A stretch of DNA of 54,197 bases, from positions 1 to 54,197 of the forward strand of contig CAMWFQ010000029.1 in the NCBI GenBank assembly GCA_947173495.1, given 5' to 3'. Below are positions 33,806 to 43,379 of this stretch, in pieces. The translations under genes and the position numbers were made by a program. Numbering within the stretch: the stretch's first letter is position 1; every line of letters begins with the position of its first letter. The notes beneath the pieces were generated by a model that had not been told where the DNA came from, did not search any database, and worked only from the letters and a program-made list of their open reading frames with translations. The DNA comes from an uncultured Lachnospiraceae bacterium. Its GTDB lineage: Bacteria; Bacillota; Clostridia; Lachnospirales; Lachnospiraceae.

Positions 33806-35026
33806 CTATTTCAGCTCGCCGCGGTCCTGCATCTTCATGGCGCGGACTTTGGTGGAAAGGCCAAACAAATTGATAAAGCCCTCTGCATCATGATGATCAT
33901 ACAGATCTCCAGTGGTAAAGGATGCAATGCTTTCATTATATAAGGAATAAGGAGAGGTAGTGCCGGCCTTGATGATGTTGCCCTTGTAGAGCTTAAATTT
34001 CACTTCTCCGGTCACATGACGCTGGGTGGATTCAATGAAGGCCTGGACAGCTTCACGCAGAGGCGAGAACCACTTGCCCTCATATACGATCTGAGCCATC
34101 TTGTTGCCCATATCTGTTTTGAGCGCGTAGGTGTCGCGGTCCAGGATCAGTTCTTCTAACTGCTGGTGTGCTTCATAGAGGATCGTTCCGCCCGGCGTTT
34201 CATACACGCCTCTGGATTTCATGCCCACCACACGGTTTTCCACAATGTCAATGATGCCGATCCCGTGCTTACCGCCCAGCCGGTTCAGTTCCCGGATGAT
34301 ATCGGAAACCTTCATTTCTTTGCCGTTTACGGATGTGGGAACGCCGCCTTCGAAGGTCATAGTAACATACTCGCCTTCCTCAGGAGCCTTCTCGGGTGTG
34401 ACGCCCAGTACCAGAAGATGCTCGAAGTTCGGCTCATTGGCAGGGTCTTCCAGCTCCAGCCCTTCATGACTGATATGCCACAGATTGCGGTCGCGGCTGT
34501 AGCTTGAATCAGCCGAAAAAGGAAGGTCGATGCCATGTGCCTTGCAGTATTCGATCTCGGATTCACGGGAATCCATGTTCCATTTTTCATTTCTCCAGGC
34601 AGCAATGATTTTAAGATCAGGAGCTAAGGCTTTGATTCCCAGTTCAAAACGGATCTGGTCATTTCCCTTGCCGGTGGCACCGTGGCAGATGGCGGTTGCG
34701 CCCTCCTTGCGGGCGATCTCTACCAGCTTCTTTGCGATCAGGGGCCTTGCCATGGAGGTACCCAGAAGATATTTGTTTTCATAGACAGCATGAGCCTGCA
34801 GACAGGGAACGATATATTCATCACAGAATTCATCCGTTACATCCAGTATGTATAACTTTTCAGCGCCGCAGAATCTGGCTCTCTCCTCCAGACCATCCAG
34901 TTCTTCCTCCTGTCCGCAGTCGATGCAGACGCAGACCACTTCATAATCAAAATTTTCTTTCAGCCAGGGGATAATGGTAGTAGTATCCAATCCGCCGGAG
35001 TAAGCCAGAATGACTTTTTCTTTCAT
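33806..35026 (-). CDS. argG: Argininosuccinate synthase
   Basis: 406 residues from the start at 35026, which has GGAGG in front; a start 15 bases further upstream is in frame but misses the site. AYSGGLDTTTI is the ATP-pyrophosphatase loop; GATGKGNDQIRFELG and YSRDRNLWHISHEG are family motifs. Joins citrulline and aspartate in the arginine pathway. No argH follows; the next gene on the strand is DUF1294. Divergent from the argC operon. Confidence 0.96.
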   Translation of the reverse strand: MKEKVILAYSGGLDTTTIIPWLKENFDYEVVCVCIDCGQEEELDGLEERARFCGAEKLYILDVTDEFCDEYIVPCLQAHAVYENKYLLGTSMARPLIAKKLVEIARKEGATAICHGATGKGNDQIRFELGIKALAPDLKIIAAWRNEKWNMDSRESEIEYCKAHGIDLPFSADSSYSRDRNLWHISHEGLELEDPANEPNFEHLLVLGVTPEKAPEEGEYVTMTFEGGVPTSVNGKEMKVSDIIRELNRLGGKHGIGIIDIVENRVVGMKSRGVYETPGGTILYEAHQQLEELILDRDTYALKTDMGNKMAQIVYEGKWFSPLREAVQAFIESTQRHVTGEVKFKLYKGNIIKAGTTSPYSLYNESIASFTTGDLYDHHDAEGFINLFGLSTKVRAMKMQDRGELK

Positions 35027-35131
35027 AATATTTTCCTCCAATAAAATTATTTGTTGCTTCCTTCCGGAGAATGCAGGGCCCGCCTGTACAGATCAGCGGA
35101 AAGAAGATGTGGGTTCCGGTTCTCATAGGAC

Positions 35132-35160
35132 AATATACAACAGAATTCCGGGAAATGCAA
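35132..35160 (-). promoter_or_regulatory. Promoter of argG
   Basis: On the minus strand TTGCAT (35160-35155), 17 bases, TATATT (35137-35132). Confidence 0.65.
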
Positions 35161-35221
35161 TACTGATTTTTGCATAAATAAAAAGTTAATATTTATTTTT
35201 ATGCGAAAAAGTAAAAATATA

Positions 35222-35250
35222 TTGCATAATATTCATCATAGATGTATAAT
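35222..35250 (+). promoter_or_regulatory. Upstream promoter of the argC operon
   Basis: TTGCAT (35222-35227), 17 bases, TATAAT (35245-35250). A second TATAAT without a good -35 is at 35531-35536. The region between the two divergent promoters is very AT-rich, with an inverted AT repeat (GCATAAATAAAAA near 35173). I looked for ARG boxes and found no convincing one. Confidence 0.6.
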
Positions 35251-35256
35251 CATGCA

Positions 35257-35638
35257 TCATGTACAGGCGCCGGAGGCTCAAAGTAACCCCCTTTCATTCA
35301 TGGTGGTATCTGCAATGCCAATATAAGGGTTTACTATGAAAGTCTTCGACTTTCATAGCATGGAGATGGCCATGCGGCCCGTCAAAGTGGCAGGCTGAGA
35401 AAGATAAGGGTTTACTCTGAAAATACCTGCCGGAAAATCTTAAGATTAATGGTTGAGATTTTGAGCAGGAGAGAGTATGATTGGAAAGTAATGTTTTTGC
35501 CAGGTGAAAAAGGGCATTGCATATATAGGATATAATGGGCGTTAGCGAGAAGAATGTGCTCGCACATTCGGCGAGCGGCGAATGGTGATCATGAATCGCA
35601 GATTCATGATATAAGGAACCGGAACAGGAGAAAGGATT
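35257..35638 (+). promoter_or_regulatory. Long structured leader of argC
   Basis: About 380 bases without a gene. Three perfect stem-loops: CTATGAAAGTC/GACTTTCATAG (35334-35358), GAATGTG/CACATTC (35552-35569) and ATCATGAATC/GATTCATGAT (35588-35610). An 18-base motif, ATAAGGGTTTACTATGAA, occurs at 35323-35340 and again with one change at 35404-35421. No T-box or known riboswitch consensus was found. Confidence 0.5.
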
Positions 35639-36595
35639 ATGACAGAGCATAAGGTCAGAATATTTATTGATGGAAGCGAAGGAACAACAGGGCTGAGAAT
35701 TCACGAACGTTTTGCCAAAAGAGACGATATTGAGCTGATTCCCATTGATCCGGACAGGCGAAAGGATGCAGAGGAAAGAAGGAAGCTGATCAATCAGTCG
35801 GATATTACCTTCCTTTGTCTGCCGGATGAGGCGGCCAGGGAATCGGTGAGTCTGATCGAAAATGATAAGGTGAGGGTGATCGATACGTCGACAGCTCACA
35901 GAACCAGTCCGGACTGGGCCTATGGCTTTCCGGAGCTGTCGGAAGAACACAGAAGGAGGATCCGGGAAGGAGGGCGGGTGGCGGTACCGGGATGCCATGC
36001 TACCGGTTTTATCTCTCTGGCCTATCCGCTTGTGGCGGAAAAGATTCTTCCGGCGGATTACCCTGTATCTGCCTTTTCTCTTACCGGATACAGCGGCGGC
36101 GGCAAGAAGATGATCACGCAATATGAGGAGAAAGAGAGAGCTGCTGAGCTGGACTCCCCGAGAGAATATGCGCTTTCTCAGAACCATAAGCATTTGAAGG
36201 AAATGAAAGAGATCACAGGACTTTCCCGTAAACCGTTATTTTCGCCCATTGTGGCGGACTATTACAGCGGTATGGTTGTGTCTTTTCCTATATATAATGA
36301 ATTCCTGCAAAAAAGCAGCACCCCCGCAGAGCTGCAAAGGTTCTTTGCCGATTATTATGAAGGAGAGAACATGATACGTGTGATGCCGCTGGGAGCGGAG
36401 GCGCAGGCGGGGAATATGCTGGCGGGAAATGCCTGCAGCGGCTGGGATGGGCTCAGAATTTACGTGACAGGCAATGAGGAGAGGCTGGTGCTTTCCGCGC
36501 AGTTTGACAATCTGGGGAAGGGAGCTTCCGGAGCCGCCATTCAGTGTCTCAACATCATGCTGGGATGCGAAGAAGAGAAAGGATTGAATGTATGA
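35639..36595 (+). CDS. argC: N-acetyl-gamma-glutamyl-phosphate reductase (type 2)
   Basis: 318 residues. VRIFIDGSEGTTGLRIHERF is the NADP-binding start of the type 2 ArgC family; the catalytic Cys119 is in VPGCHATGF. Reduces N-acetylglutamyl phosphate to the semialdehyde. CAGGAGAAAGG precedes the ATG. First gene of the arg operon; the GNAT gene starts 55 bases after its stop. Confidence 0.94.
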   Translation: MTEHKVRIFIDGSEGTTGLRIHERFAKRDDIELIPIDPDRRKDAEERRKLINQSDITFLCLPDEAARESVSLIENDKVRVIDTSTAHRTSPDWAYGFPELSEEHRRRIREGGRVAVPGCHATGFISLAYPLVAEKILPADYPVSAFSLTGYSGGGKKMITQYEEKERAAELDSPREYALSQNHKHLKEMKEITGLSRKPLFSPIVADYYSGMVVSFPIYNEFLQKSSTPAELQRFFADYYEGENMIRVMPLGAEAQAGNMLAGNACSGWDGLRIYVTGNEERLVLSAQFDNLGKGASGAAIQCLNIMLGCEEEKGLNV

Positions 36596-36650
36596 ATCTG
36601 CTGACAGGGCGGAAAGGTCGGAAGGAAAGCCTGCCCGTAAAGCAGGGGAG

Positions 36651-37115
36651 ATGAGGAATAAAGAAATGATGGTCAGAATGATGAAAAGTGAGGATTATGA
36701 AGAGGTATATGCCCTGTGGACGAGTATTAAAGGCTTTGCCATGCGGAGTCTGGACGATTCCAGAGAAGGGGTGGAACGTTTTCTTCAGAGAAATCCGTCT
36801 ACCAGCGTGGTGGCAGTAGAGGATGGAAAGATTGTGGGAAGTATCCTCTGCGGTCATGACGGCAGACGGGGATGTCTTTACCATGTGTGTGTTCATGAGG
36901 ACTACCGGATGAGAGGGATCGGAAAGAGCATGGTGGTCTACTGTATGAAGGAGCTGGAAAAGGAAAAGATCAGCAAGGTGTCTCTGATTGCTTTTACCGA
37001 AAATGATATTGGAAACGCCTTTTGGAAGGAAATCGGATGGACCAGGAGAGAAGATCTGAATTACTATGATTTTGTGCTGAATGATAAAAATATCGTGAGA
37101 TTTAATCAAAAGTAA
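36651..37115 (+). CDS. GNAT-family acetyltransferase (YpeA-like)
   Basis: About 155 residues from ATG 36651; ATG 36666 and an upstream start at 36588 are also possible and the choice is uncertain. VVAVEDGKIVGSILCGHDG, VHEDYRMRGIGKSMV (acetyl-CoA loop R-x-x-G-I-G) and NAFWKEIGW are GNAT motifs. It sits between argC and argJ, so acetylation of glutamate is a tempting role, but the sequence looks closer to the YpeA group of unknown substrate and ArgJ can supply acetylglutamate by itself. Confidence 0.8.
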   Translation: MRNKEMMVRMMKSEDYEEVYALWTSIKGFAMRSLDDSREGVERFLQRNPSTSVVAVEDGKIVGSILCGHDGRRGCLYHVCVHEDYRMRGIGKSMVVYCMKELEKEKISKVSLIAFTENDIGNAFWKEIGWTRREDLNYYDFVLNDKNIVRFNQK

Positions 37116-37151
37116 AGATGAGCAGTGAAAAGAGGAGGCTTTGAGAGAAGA

Positions 37152-38375
37152 ATGAAGGAGATAGCGGGCGGTGTGACGGCAGCAGAAGGATTCGAGGCGG
37201 CCGGTGTGGAGGCAGGGATCAAATATCAGAACAGAAGGGATATGGCAATGATCTACAGCTGCAGACCGTGTGTGCTGGCAGGGACATTTACCCGGAACGT
37301 GGTGAAAGCGGCGCCGGTGGTGTGGGATCGTCAGGTAGTGGAGGAATCGCCATTTGGACAGGCAGTGGTGATCAATGCGGGAATCGCCAATGCCTGTACG
37401 GGAAAGGAGGGATTTGCCTGCTGCCGGAGAACGGCGCAGAAAGCCGCGGAGGCTCTGAACATTCCGGAGGAGTCGGTATTGGTGGCATCCACCGGTGTGA
37501 TCGGCATGCAGATTCCCATTGACAGAATCGAGGCGGGGATTGAAAGGCTTGCGGCGGCAAAGGAAGGCACAGTCCAGGCGGCGGAAGAGGCGGCCCGGGC
37601 GATCATGACGACAGATACCCGCCCCAAGCAGGCGGCGGTGGAAATTGATATCAGAGGAGTGAAGGTCAGGATAGGAGGAATGGCAAAGGGATCCGGTATG
37701 ATTCATCCCAACATGTGTACGATGCTTGCATTTGTGACAACGGATGCGGTGATCTCGAAAGATCTCCTCACGAAAACGGTAAAGGAGGATGTGGAGGATA
37801 CCTTCAACATGATTTCGGTGGACGGTGATACCTCTACCAACGATACGCTTCTGGTGATGGCAAACGGCATGGCGCAAAATGAGGAGATCCTGGATGGAAC
37901 ACCGGAATATGAGGCATTCCGTGAGGCCTTGCACTATGTAAACGAATCTCTGGCCAGGATGATGGCAGGAGATGGAGAAGGAGCTACCGCGCTGTTTGAA
38001 ACCAGGGTAATCGGCGCCAGGACCAGGGAAGAGGCCAGGATTTTAAGCAAAGCGGTGATCTGTTCAAGTCTGACCAAGGCGGCCATCTTCGGACATGATG
38101 CCAACTGGGGAAGAATCCTGTGTGCGCTGGGGTATTCGGGCGTTGCCTTTGATCCGGAAAAAATCGAGCTTTTTTTTGAAAGCAGGTCCGGAAAAATCCT
38201 GATCTATAAAGACGGAGTGGCAGCGGATTACAGCGAAGAAGAGGCCGGAAAGATTCTTTCAGACCCGGAGGTGAGGGTGATTGTGGACATGAAAGAGGGA
38301 AGCGAATCGGCCACTGCATGGGGATGCGATCTGACCTATGATTATGTGAAGATCAATGCGGATTACCGGAGTTAG
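37152..38375 (+). CDS. argJ: Glutamate N-acetyltransferase/ornithine acetyltransferase
   Basis: 407 residues from ATG 37152; a GTG at 37125 would add nine residues not seen in the family. The precursor cleaves itself before Thr190 in [16 protein letters not shown], producing two chains, with Thr190 as nucleophile. The residue before it is Cys where relatives usually have Ala. ArgJ recycles the acetyl group from acetylornithine to glutamate. GAGAGAAG lies just before the start. Confidence 0.95.
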   Translation: MKEIAGGVTAAEGFEAAGVEAGIKYQNRRDMAMIYSCRPCVLAGTFTRNVVKAAPVVWDRQVVEESPFGQAVVINAGIANACTGKEGFACCRRTAQKAAEALNIPEESVLVASTGVIGMQIPIDRIEAGIERLAAAKEGTVQAAEEAARAIMTTDTRPKQAAVEIDIRGVKVRIGGMAKGSGMIHPNMCTMLAFVTTDAVISKDLLTKTVKEDVEDTFNMISVDGDTSTNDTLLVMANGMAQNEEILDGTPEYEAFREALHYVNESLARMMAGDGEGATALFETRVIGARTREEARILSKAVICSSLTKAAIFGHDANWGRILCALGYSGVAFDPEKIELFFESRSGKILIYKDGVAADYSEEEAGKILSDPEVRVIVDMKEGSESATAWGCDLTYDYVKINADYRS

Positions 38376-38386
38376 AAACAGATCTG

Positions 38387-38410
38387 AGGAAACGACTAAT
38401 GTCGTTTCCT
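38387..38410 (+). promoter_or_regulatory. Stem-loop between argJ and argB
   Basis: AGGAAACGAC (38387-38396) and GTCGTTTCCT (38401-38410) pair perfectly with a four-base loop. No T run follows, so it is more likely an RNA-stability or processing site than a terminator. Confidence 0.5.
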
Positions 38411-38428
38411 ATAAAAAGGAGACAGGAT

Positions 38429-39328
38429 ATGAACAAGGATATACAGGAAGTCTTAAAAAAAGCGGAGGTGCTGATCGAAGCCCTTCCCTACATACAGAAA
38501 TTTAACCGCAAGATCATTGTGGTCAAGTATGGCGGTTCGGCTATGAGCAATGAGGAGCTGCAGCGGAATGTGATCAAGGATGTGACACTGCTGAAGCTGG
38601 TCGGATTCAAGCCGATCATAGTTCATGGCGGCGGCAAGGAAATCAGCCGATGGGTCGGAAAGGTGGGGAAGGAAGCGGAGTTTGTAAACGGGCTGCGCGT
38701 CACCGACGCGGAGACCATGGAGATCGCGGAGATGGTGCTGGGACGGGTCAATAAGCAGCTGGTGGCTATGGTTCAGGAGCTTGGCGTGAAAGCTGTGGGC
38801 ATCAGCGGCAAGGATGGCGGTCTGATCGGCGTGGAGAAAAAGTTTTCCGGAGGCAGGGATATTGGGTTTGTGGGACAGATCACACAGGTGAACCCCAAAA
38901 TACTCTATGATCTTCTGGAAAAAGATTTTCTGCCTATTGTGGCGCCCATAGGACTGGATGATCAGTTTCAGACTTATAATATCAATGCAGATGATGCGGC
39001 CTGCGCCATTGCAAGAGCGGTGGGAGCGGATAAGCTGGTATTTCTGACAGACATTGAAGGACTGTACCGGAATATGAACGACAGAAGCACTTTTATACCC
39101 AGAATTACAGCCTCCGATGCGGATAAGCTGATCGCAGACGGTATCATTGGCGGAGGGATGCTGCCGAAGCTGGGAAACTGTACCTCTGCGGTTAAAAACG
39201 GTGTGAACAGAGTGCATATTCTGGATGGACGTATTCCCCATTGCCTTCTGCTTGAAATCTTTACCAATGAAGGCGTGGGAACGATGATCCTGCGGGATGA
39301 GGAAGCGCAGCTTTGCGAGAAAAATTAA
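38429..39328 (+). CDS. argB: Acetylglutamate kinase
   Basis: 299 residues from ATG 38429 with AAGGAG 7 bases upstream. [10 protein letters not shown] is the ATP phosphate loop, [11 protein letters not shown] the acetylglutamate site, and [14 protein letters not shown] the C-terminal motif. The N-terminal helix (residues 1-20) that mediates hexamer formation in arginine-inhibited kinases is present, so feedback inhibition by arginine is likely. Confidence 0.96.
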   Translation: MNKDIQEVLKKAEVLIEALPYIQKFNRKIIVVKYGGSAMSNEELQRNVIKDVTLLKLVGFKPIIVHGGGKEISRWVGKVGKEAEFVNGLRVTDAETMEIAEMVLGRVNKQLVAMVQELGVKAVGISGKDGGLIGVEKKFSGGRDIGFVGQITQVNPKILYDLLEKDFLPIVAPIGLDDQFQTYNINADDAACAIARAVGADKLVFLTDIEGLYRNMNDRSTFIPRITASDADKLIADGIIGGGMLPKLGNCTSAVKNGVNRVHILDGRIPHCLLLEIFTNEGVGTMILRDEEAQLCEKN

Positions 39329-39340
39329 GGAGACTTTTTT

Positions 39341-40540
39341 ATGGAGACCATGAAGCAGTATATTGAAGAGGCGGAAAAAGCGCTGCTGCATACGTATAAT
39401 CGTTATCAGATCGTGCTGGATAAGGGCGAGGGTGTCTGGCTCTATGATATAGAAGGAAAAAGATATCTGGATTTCTGTGCGGGTATAGCGGTGTTTGCAC
39501 TGGGGTATCATAACAGAAAATACAATGATGCGCTGAAGGCGCAGATTGACAAGCTGATCCATACTTCAAACTACTATTATAATGTGCCGGCGATTGAGGC
39601 GGCCCGGAAGATCAAAGAGGTATCCGGTATGGACAGGGTCTTTTTTACCAACAGCGGAGCGGAAGCTGTGGAGGGTGCCATCAAGGCGGCGCGTAAATAC
39701 GCTTATTTAAAGGATGGACGCACAGATCATGAAATCATTGCCATGGAACATTCGTTCCACGGACGTACCATGGGAGCGCTTTCTGTCACAGGCAATCCTG
39801 CTTACCGGGAGGCCTTTGAACCCATGATCGGAAATATCCGTTTTGCATCCCTGAATGATTTTGAGAGTGTAAAAAAGGCTTTGACAGAGAAGACCTGCGC
39901 CATCATCATGGAGACAGTGCAGGGGGAAGGCGGTGTGATTCCGGCGCAGGAGAGCTTTTTAAAGCAGGTGAAGGCGCTTTGTCAGGAGAGGGATATTCTT
40001 CTGATCCTGGATGAGATCCAATGCGGTATGGGGCGTACAGGCGCAATGTTTGCATGGCAGCATTATGGCGTAAAGCCTGATATTATGACCACAGCCAAAG
40101 CGCTGGGATGCGGGATTCCGGTGGGAGCTTTTCTTATGACCGAAAAGGTTGGGGCAAATTCGCTGACCAGCGGCGACCACGGTACTACTTATGGAGGAAA
40201 TCCTCTTGCAGCCGCCGCCATAAATATTGTACTTGATTTATTTGCGGAGAACCATATAATAGATAATGTAAAAGAAACAGGCGCTTATCTGGAGCGGAAG
40301 CTGGACGAACTGGCGGCGGAATATGACTGCATAGAAGGAAGACGGGGAAGGGGAATGCTTCAGGGACTTGTGTTTAGCAGGCCGGTGAATGGGGTGATTC
40401 AGAAAGCTCTTGAGAAGGGGCTGATCCTGATCAATGCGGGAGCCAATGTGATCCGTTTTGTTCCGCCTCTGATTATCACCAGAGAGCATGTGGATGAAAT
40501 GGCAGAAATTTTAAAGAGCTGCCTGGACGAAATGGAGTAA
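39341..40540 (+). CDS. argD: Acetylornithine aminotransferase
   Basis: 399 residues, class III pyridoxal-phosphate enzyme. TNSGAEAVEGAIKAARKY, HSFHGRTMGALS and LILDEIQCGMGRTG are conserved motifs; Lys253 in TTAKALGCGIP binds the cofactor. Begins 12 bases after argB and ends 3 bases before the next gene. Confidence 0.95.
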   Translation: METMKQYIEEAEKALLHTYNRYQIVLDKGEGVWLYDIEGKRYLDFCAGIAVFALGYHNRKYNDALKAQIDKLIHTSNYYYNVPAIEAARKIKEVSGMDRVFFTNSGAEAVEGAIKAARKYAYLKDGRTDHEIIAMEHSFHGRTMGALSVTGNPAYREAFEPMIGNIRFASLNDFESVKKALTEKTCAIIMETVQGEGGVIPAQESFLKQVKALCQERDILLILDEIQCGMGRTGAMFAWQHYGVKPDIMTTAKALGCGIPVGAFLMTEKVGANSLTSGDHGTTYGGNPLAAAAINIVLDLFAENHIIDNVKETGAYLERKLDELAAEYDCIEGRRGRGMLQGLVFSRPVNGVIQKALEKGLILINAGANVIRFVPPLIITREHVDEMAEILKSCLDEME

Positions 40541-40543
40541 AGA

Positions 40544-41992
40544 ATGGGTCTGAAAAAACGACTGACGGCGGTGGGAATCATTGCCGCAGCTGCCGTGCTC
40601 ACCTTTGGAATAGCCAGATCAGGTCGGCAGATCAGTGAAAAGCAGGAGAATACAGTCTTTGCGGGCGGGAAGGAAACGCTTTATCTGTGGTATACGGATG
40701 AAGCGCTTACTTCTTATTTAAGCGGCGCCGCAGTTACTTATAATGAAAACCATGATGTGCGAATCGTTCCGGTATTGGAATCAGGAGCGGAATATCTGGA
40801 GAAGATCAATCAGACTTCCCTGGAAAGCAATGCTCCGGATCTGTATATTCTCAGCCATGATTCTCTGGAAAAGGCTTACCTTGCCGGACTTGCGGAGGAG
40901 GTAAGGCCCACGGGAAATGCTTCCATGGAGGACACGTATATTGAGACCGGCCTGCAGGCGGTAAGCTATAAGGATAAGATCCTGGGCTATCCTTTTTATT
41001 TTGAGACCAGCGCGCTTTTATATAATAAGACGTACCTTGAGGATATGGCAATAAGCCAGCTTCAGGCGCAGCTTGATCTTGCGGAAGGCGAGGAGGCGCA
41101 GGCACAGGTGGACGCCTCTCTTGAGGCGGGAGATTCCATAGAGGAAGAAGGCAGTCAGGAGCAGGCAGAGGCCGGGGAGAGAGAAGAGAGCCCGTTTACC
41201 AGAGAGCAGATTGAGGCGAAGATGCAGGAGATTTTACCTGCCACGATTCAGGATATTGAAAATTTTGCAGATGAGTATGATGCGCCGGAGCAGGTGGAGG
41301 GCGTATTTAAATGGGATGTCACAGATATTTTTTATAATTATTTTTTTGTGGGAAATGCGATTGAGATGGGCGGAGAGGCAGGATGGGATACCACAAAGAT
41401 CAATATTTATAATCAGGATGCCATTGACAGTATGCGCGCTTATCAGGAGCTGAATCAGTTTTTTTCCATAGACACCAGTGAAAGCGATTATGATGATATA
41501 CTGGATGAGTTTATGGCCGGGAAGATGGTTTTTACGGTGGCGACCACCGACGCAGTGTTTAAACTGGAACAGGCCAGGGAGGACGGCCTTTTTGAGTATG
41601 AATATGATATCGCGCTGCCTCCCGGAATCAACGAGGGGCAAAAGGCCAGATCACTTTCCATGACAAGCTGTGTGGTGGTCAACGGATATTCGGAACACAA
41701 AGAAGAAGCCAATGATTTTGCAGGCTTTCTTACCGCAAAGTATAATGACATTCTCTATGCCAGGACAGGGAAAGCTTCCGCGGCAAAGGGAGTGGACTAC
41801 AGCTATGAGGCGCTTGAAAAGTTTGCAGCCGGATATGAGCAGTCCATTTCCATGCCAAAGATGATTGAGACGCGCAATTTCTGGGTGAAACTTGAGGTGG
41901 CATTTTCACAGATATGGAACGGAGCAGATGCGGATGAAAAGCTGAAGGAGCTATCGGATCAGATTATGGAGCAGCTGGGCGACAGTGAATAA
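40544..41992 (+). CDS. Extracellular solute-binding protein, orphan
   Basis: 482 residues. A hydrophobic N-terminal segment (about 7-24) has no lipobox Cys, so the protein is secreted or anchored by that segment. The mature part starts KETLYLWYTDEALTSYLSGA and has the periplasmic-binding-fold pattern of carbohydrate-type binding proteins (APDLYILSHDSLEKAYLAG, FMAGKMVFTVATTDAVF). An unusual acidic E/Q-rich insert lies at about 180-225. It follows argD by 3 bases but no permease or ATPase gene is near. Confidence 0.75.
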   Translation: MGLKKRLTAVGIIAAAAVLTFGIARSGRQISEKQENTVFAGGKETLYLWYTDEALTSYLSGAAVTYNENHDVRIVPVLESGAEYLEKINQTSLESNAPDLYILSHDSLEKAYLAGLAEEVRPTGNASMEDTYIETGLQAVSYKDKILGYPFYFETSALLYNKTYLEDMAISQLQAQLDLAEGEEAQAQVDASLEAGDSIEEEGSQEQAEAGEREESPFTREQIEAKMQEILPATIQDIENFADEYDAPEQVEGVFKWDVTDIFYNYFFVGNAIEMGGEAGWDTTKINIYNQDAIDSMRAYQELNQFFSIDTSESDYDDILDEFMAGKMVFTVATTDAVFKLEQAREDGLFEYEYDIALPPGINEGQKARSLSMTSCVVVNGYSEHKEEANDFAGFLTAKYNDILYARTGKASAAKGVDYSYEALEKFAAGYEQSISMPKMIETRNFWVKLEVAFSQIWNGADADEKLKELSDQIMEQLGDSE

Positions 41993-42045
41993 AATGCCGG
42001 TCATATGGGTATGATGAATTAACAGGAAATGTTAAGGAGGCCTAT

Positions 42046-42480
42046 ATGATCGGTTTTTTTATTGCATTGATTTCAGGAGCGCTGATGAGTGTCCAGGGGG
42101 TGTTTAACACACAGGTGACCAAGTCTTCCAGTATCTGGGTAGCCAACGCTTTTGTGCAGTTTACGGCTCTTCTGGTGTGTATTCTGGCCTGGCTTTTTAC
42201 AGACAGATCTTCTTTTGGCGCACTGTTTAAGGTTGAGCCCAAATATATGCTTCTGGGAGGAGCGATCGGAGCGTTTATCACTTATACAGTCATCAAAAGT
42301 ATGGAGCTTCTCGGACCGGCAAAGGCTGTGATGCTGATTGTGATTGCACAACTGGCGGTGGCTTATGTGATTGAGCTTCTGGGGTGGTTTGGAACGGAAA
42401 AACAGCCGTTCGAATGGAGAAAAGTAATCGGGATGCTGATAGCAATCGGAGGCGTTGTGATTTTCAAATGGGAGAACTGA
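42046..42480 (+). CDS. DMT-family (YdcZ/DUF606) membrane protein
   Basis: 144 residues with about five hydrophobic segments. GFFIALISGALMSVQGVFN and the repeated WVANAFVQFTALL pattern fit the YdcZ/DUF606 branch of the drug/metabolite transporter superfamily. Substrate unknown. An AAGGAGG site lies just upstream of the ATG. Confidence 0.85.
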   Translation: MIGFFIALISGALMSVQGVFNTQVTKSSSIWVANAFVQFTALLVCILAWLFTDRSSFGALFKVEPKYMLLGGAIGAFITYTVIKSMELLGPAKAVMLIVIAQLAVAYVIELLGWFGTEKQPFEWRKVIGMLIAIGGVVIFKWEN

Positions 42481-42605
42481 AAAATAAATATGGAAAAAAT
42501 TAAGTGAAGTTTAATAAGTTTTTTCTTGTCAGAGGTTTGAATTTACTTTACAATAAAAGAGTATCGTTATCAGGGGCTTTCTTGTGTGTCAGGAAGGAGA
42601 TAGCG

Positions 42606-43322
42606 ATGAAGAGGAATTACAAAATAGCTGCAGGGATTTTGGCCGTGACCATCTGCATTCTTCCGGGATGTCAGAGAAGAGACGACGGCGGGGAAGACCT
42701 GCTTCTTTTACAGGTTCAGGAAGAAACGGAAATTTCAGCCGCCGGGGAGGCGGAAGAACAGAACGCTACGTCTGAGGCGGACGGAACGGAAGATCAGCAG
42801 GCGGAGGATTCGGCAAAAGATGCGGGCGGTCGTAAGGAGAACGCGGTATCCGGGGAATCTTTGGCCTGTGTGGTACATATCTGCGGTGCGGTGAACCGGC
42901 CGGGAGTCTATACTATGGAGAGAGGAAGCCGGATTTATCAGGCTGTTGAGAAAGCGGGAGGATTTACCGGAGATGCCGCACAGGATTATCTGAATCAGGC
43001 GGATCTGCTTACGGATGGAATGAAGATTTATGTGCCCACCGGCACAGAAGCAGAGGAGGCTGCCGGGGAAAATACATGGCTGAGTTTTGCAGGGGAGGAG
43101 GCTTCCCGGAGTCAGCCGGAGCAGACTTCTTCTCTGATTAATATCAATACGGCGGGGGAGGACGCGCTTTGCAGCCTTCCGGGAGTGGGAAGCAGTAAGG
43201 CAAAGAGTATCATCGCTTACCGTGAGAGGAACGGCGCCTACAGAACGATAGAAGATATTATGAACGTCGAGGGGATAAAGGAAGGCGTCTTTTTGAAGAT
43301 AAAAGACAAGATCACAGTGTGA
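42606..43322 (+). CDS. comEA: Competence protein ComEA, lipoprotein form
   Basis: 238 residues from ATG 42606 (AGGAAGGAG upstream); a longer reading from 42504 lacks a site. A signal peptide ends in CILPGC, a lipobox, so the protein is anchored by lipid rather than by a membrane helix. An acidic linker is followed by an SLBB domain (VVHICGAVNRPGVYTMERGS) and a C-terminal pair of helix-hairpin-helix motifs (ININTAGEDALCSLPGVGSS). Binds DNA at the cell surface for uptake. Confidence 0.92.
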   Translation: MKRNYKIAAGILAVTICILPGCQRRDDGGEDLLLLQVQEETEISAAGEAEEQNATSEADGTEDQQAEDSAKDAGGRKENAVSGESLACVVHICGAVNRPGVYTMERGSRIYQAVEKAGGFTGDAAQDYLNQADLLTDGMKIYVPTGTEAEEAAGENTWLSFAGEEASRSQPEQTSSLININTAGEDALCSLPGVGSSKAKSIIAYRERNGAYRTIEDIMNVEGIKEGVFLKIKDKITV

Positions 43323-43379
43323 TGATGATAAGTTATGATCGTTTAAGGATCGAAGAACTGAAAAGGGTGGAAAGATGAT

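Noticed and set aside
35160-35260. ARG boxes for ArgR between argG and argC
   Set aside because: AT-rich near-palindromes are present but none aligns acceptably with TGAAT-N4-ATTCA.
35294-36193. 299-codon minus-strand frame across the argC leader
   Set aside because: Mostly opposite argC and without a ribosome site; the leader part is better explained as structured RNA.
36555-37934. 459-codon open frame on the minus strand
   Set aside because: Opposite the GNAT and argJ genes, no site, no domain; shadow.
38453-39562. 369-codon open frame on the minus strand
   Set aside because: Opposite argB and the start of argD; shadow of conserved genes.
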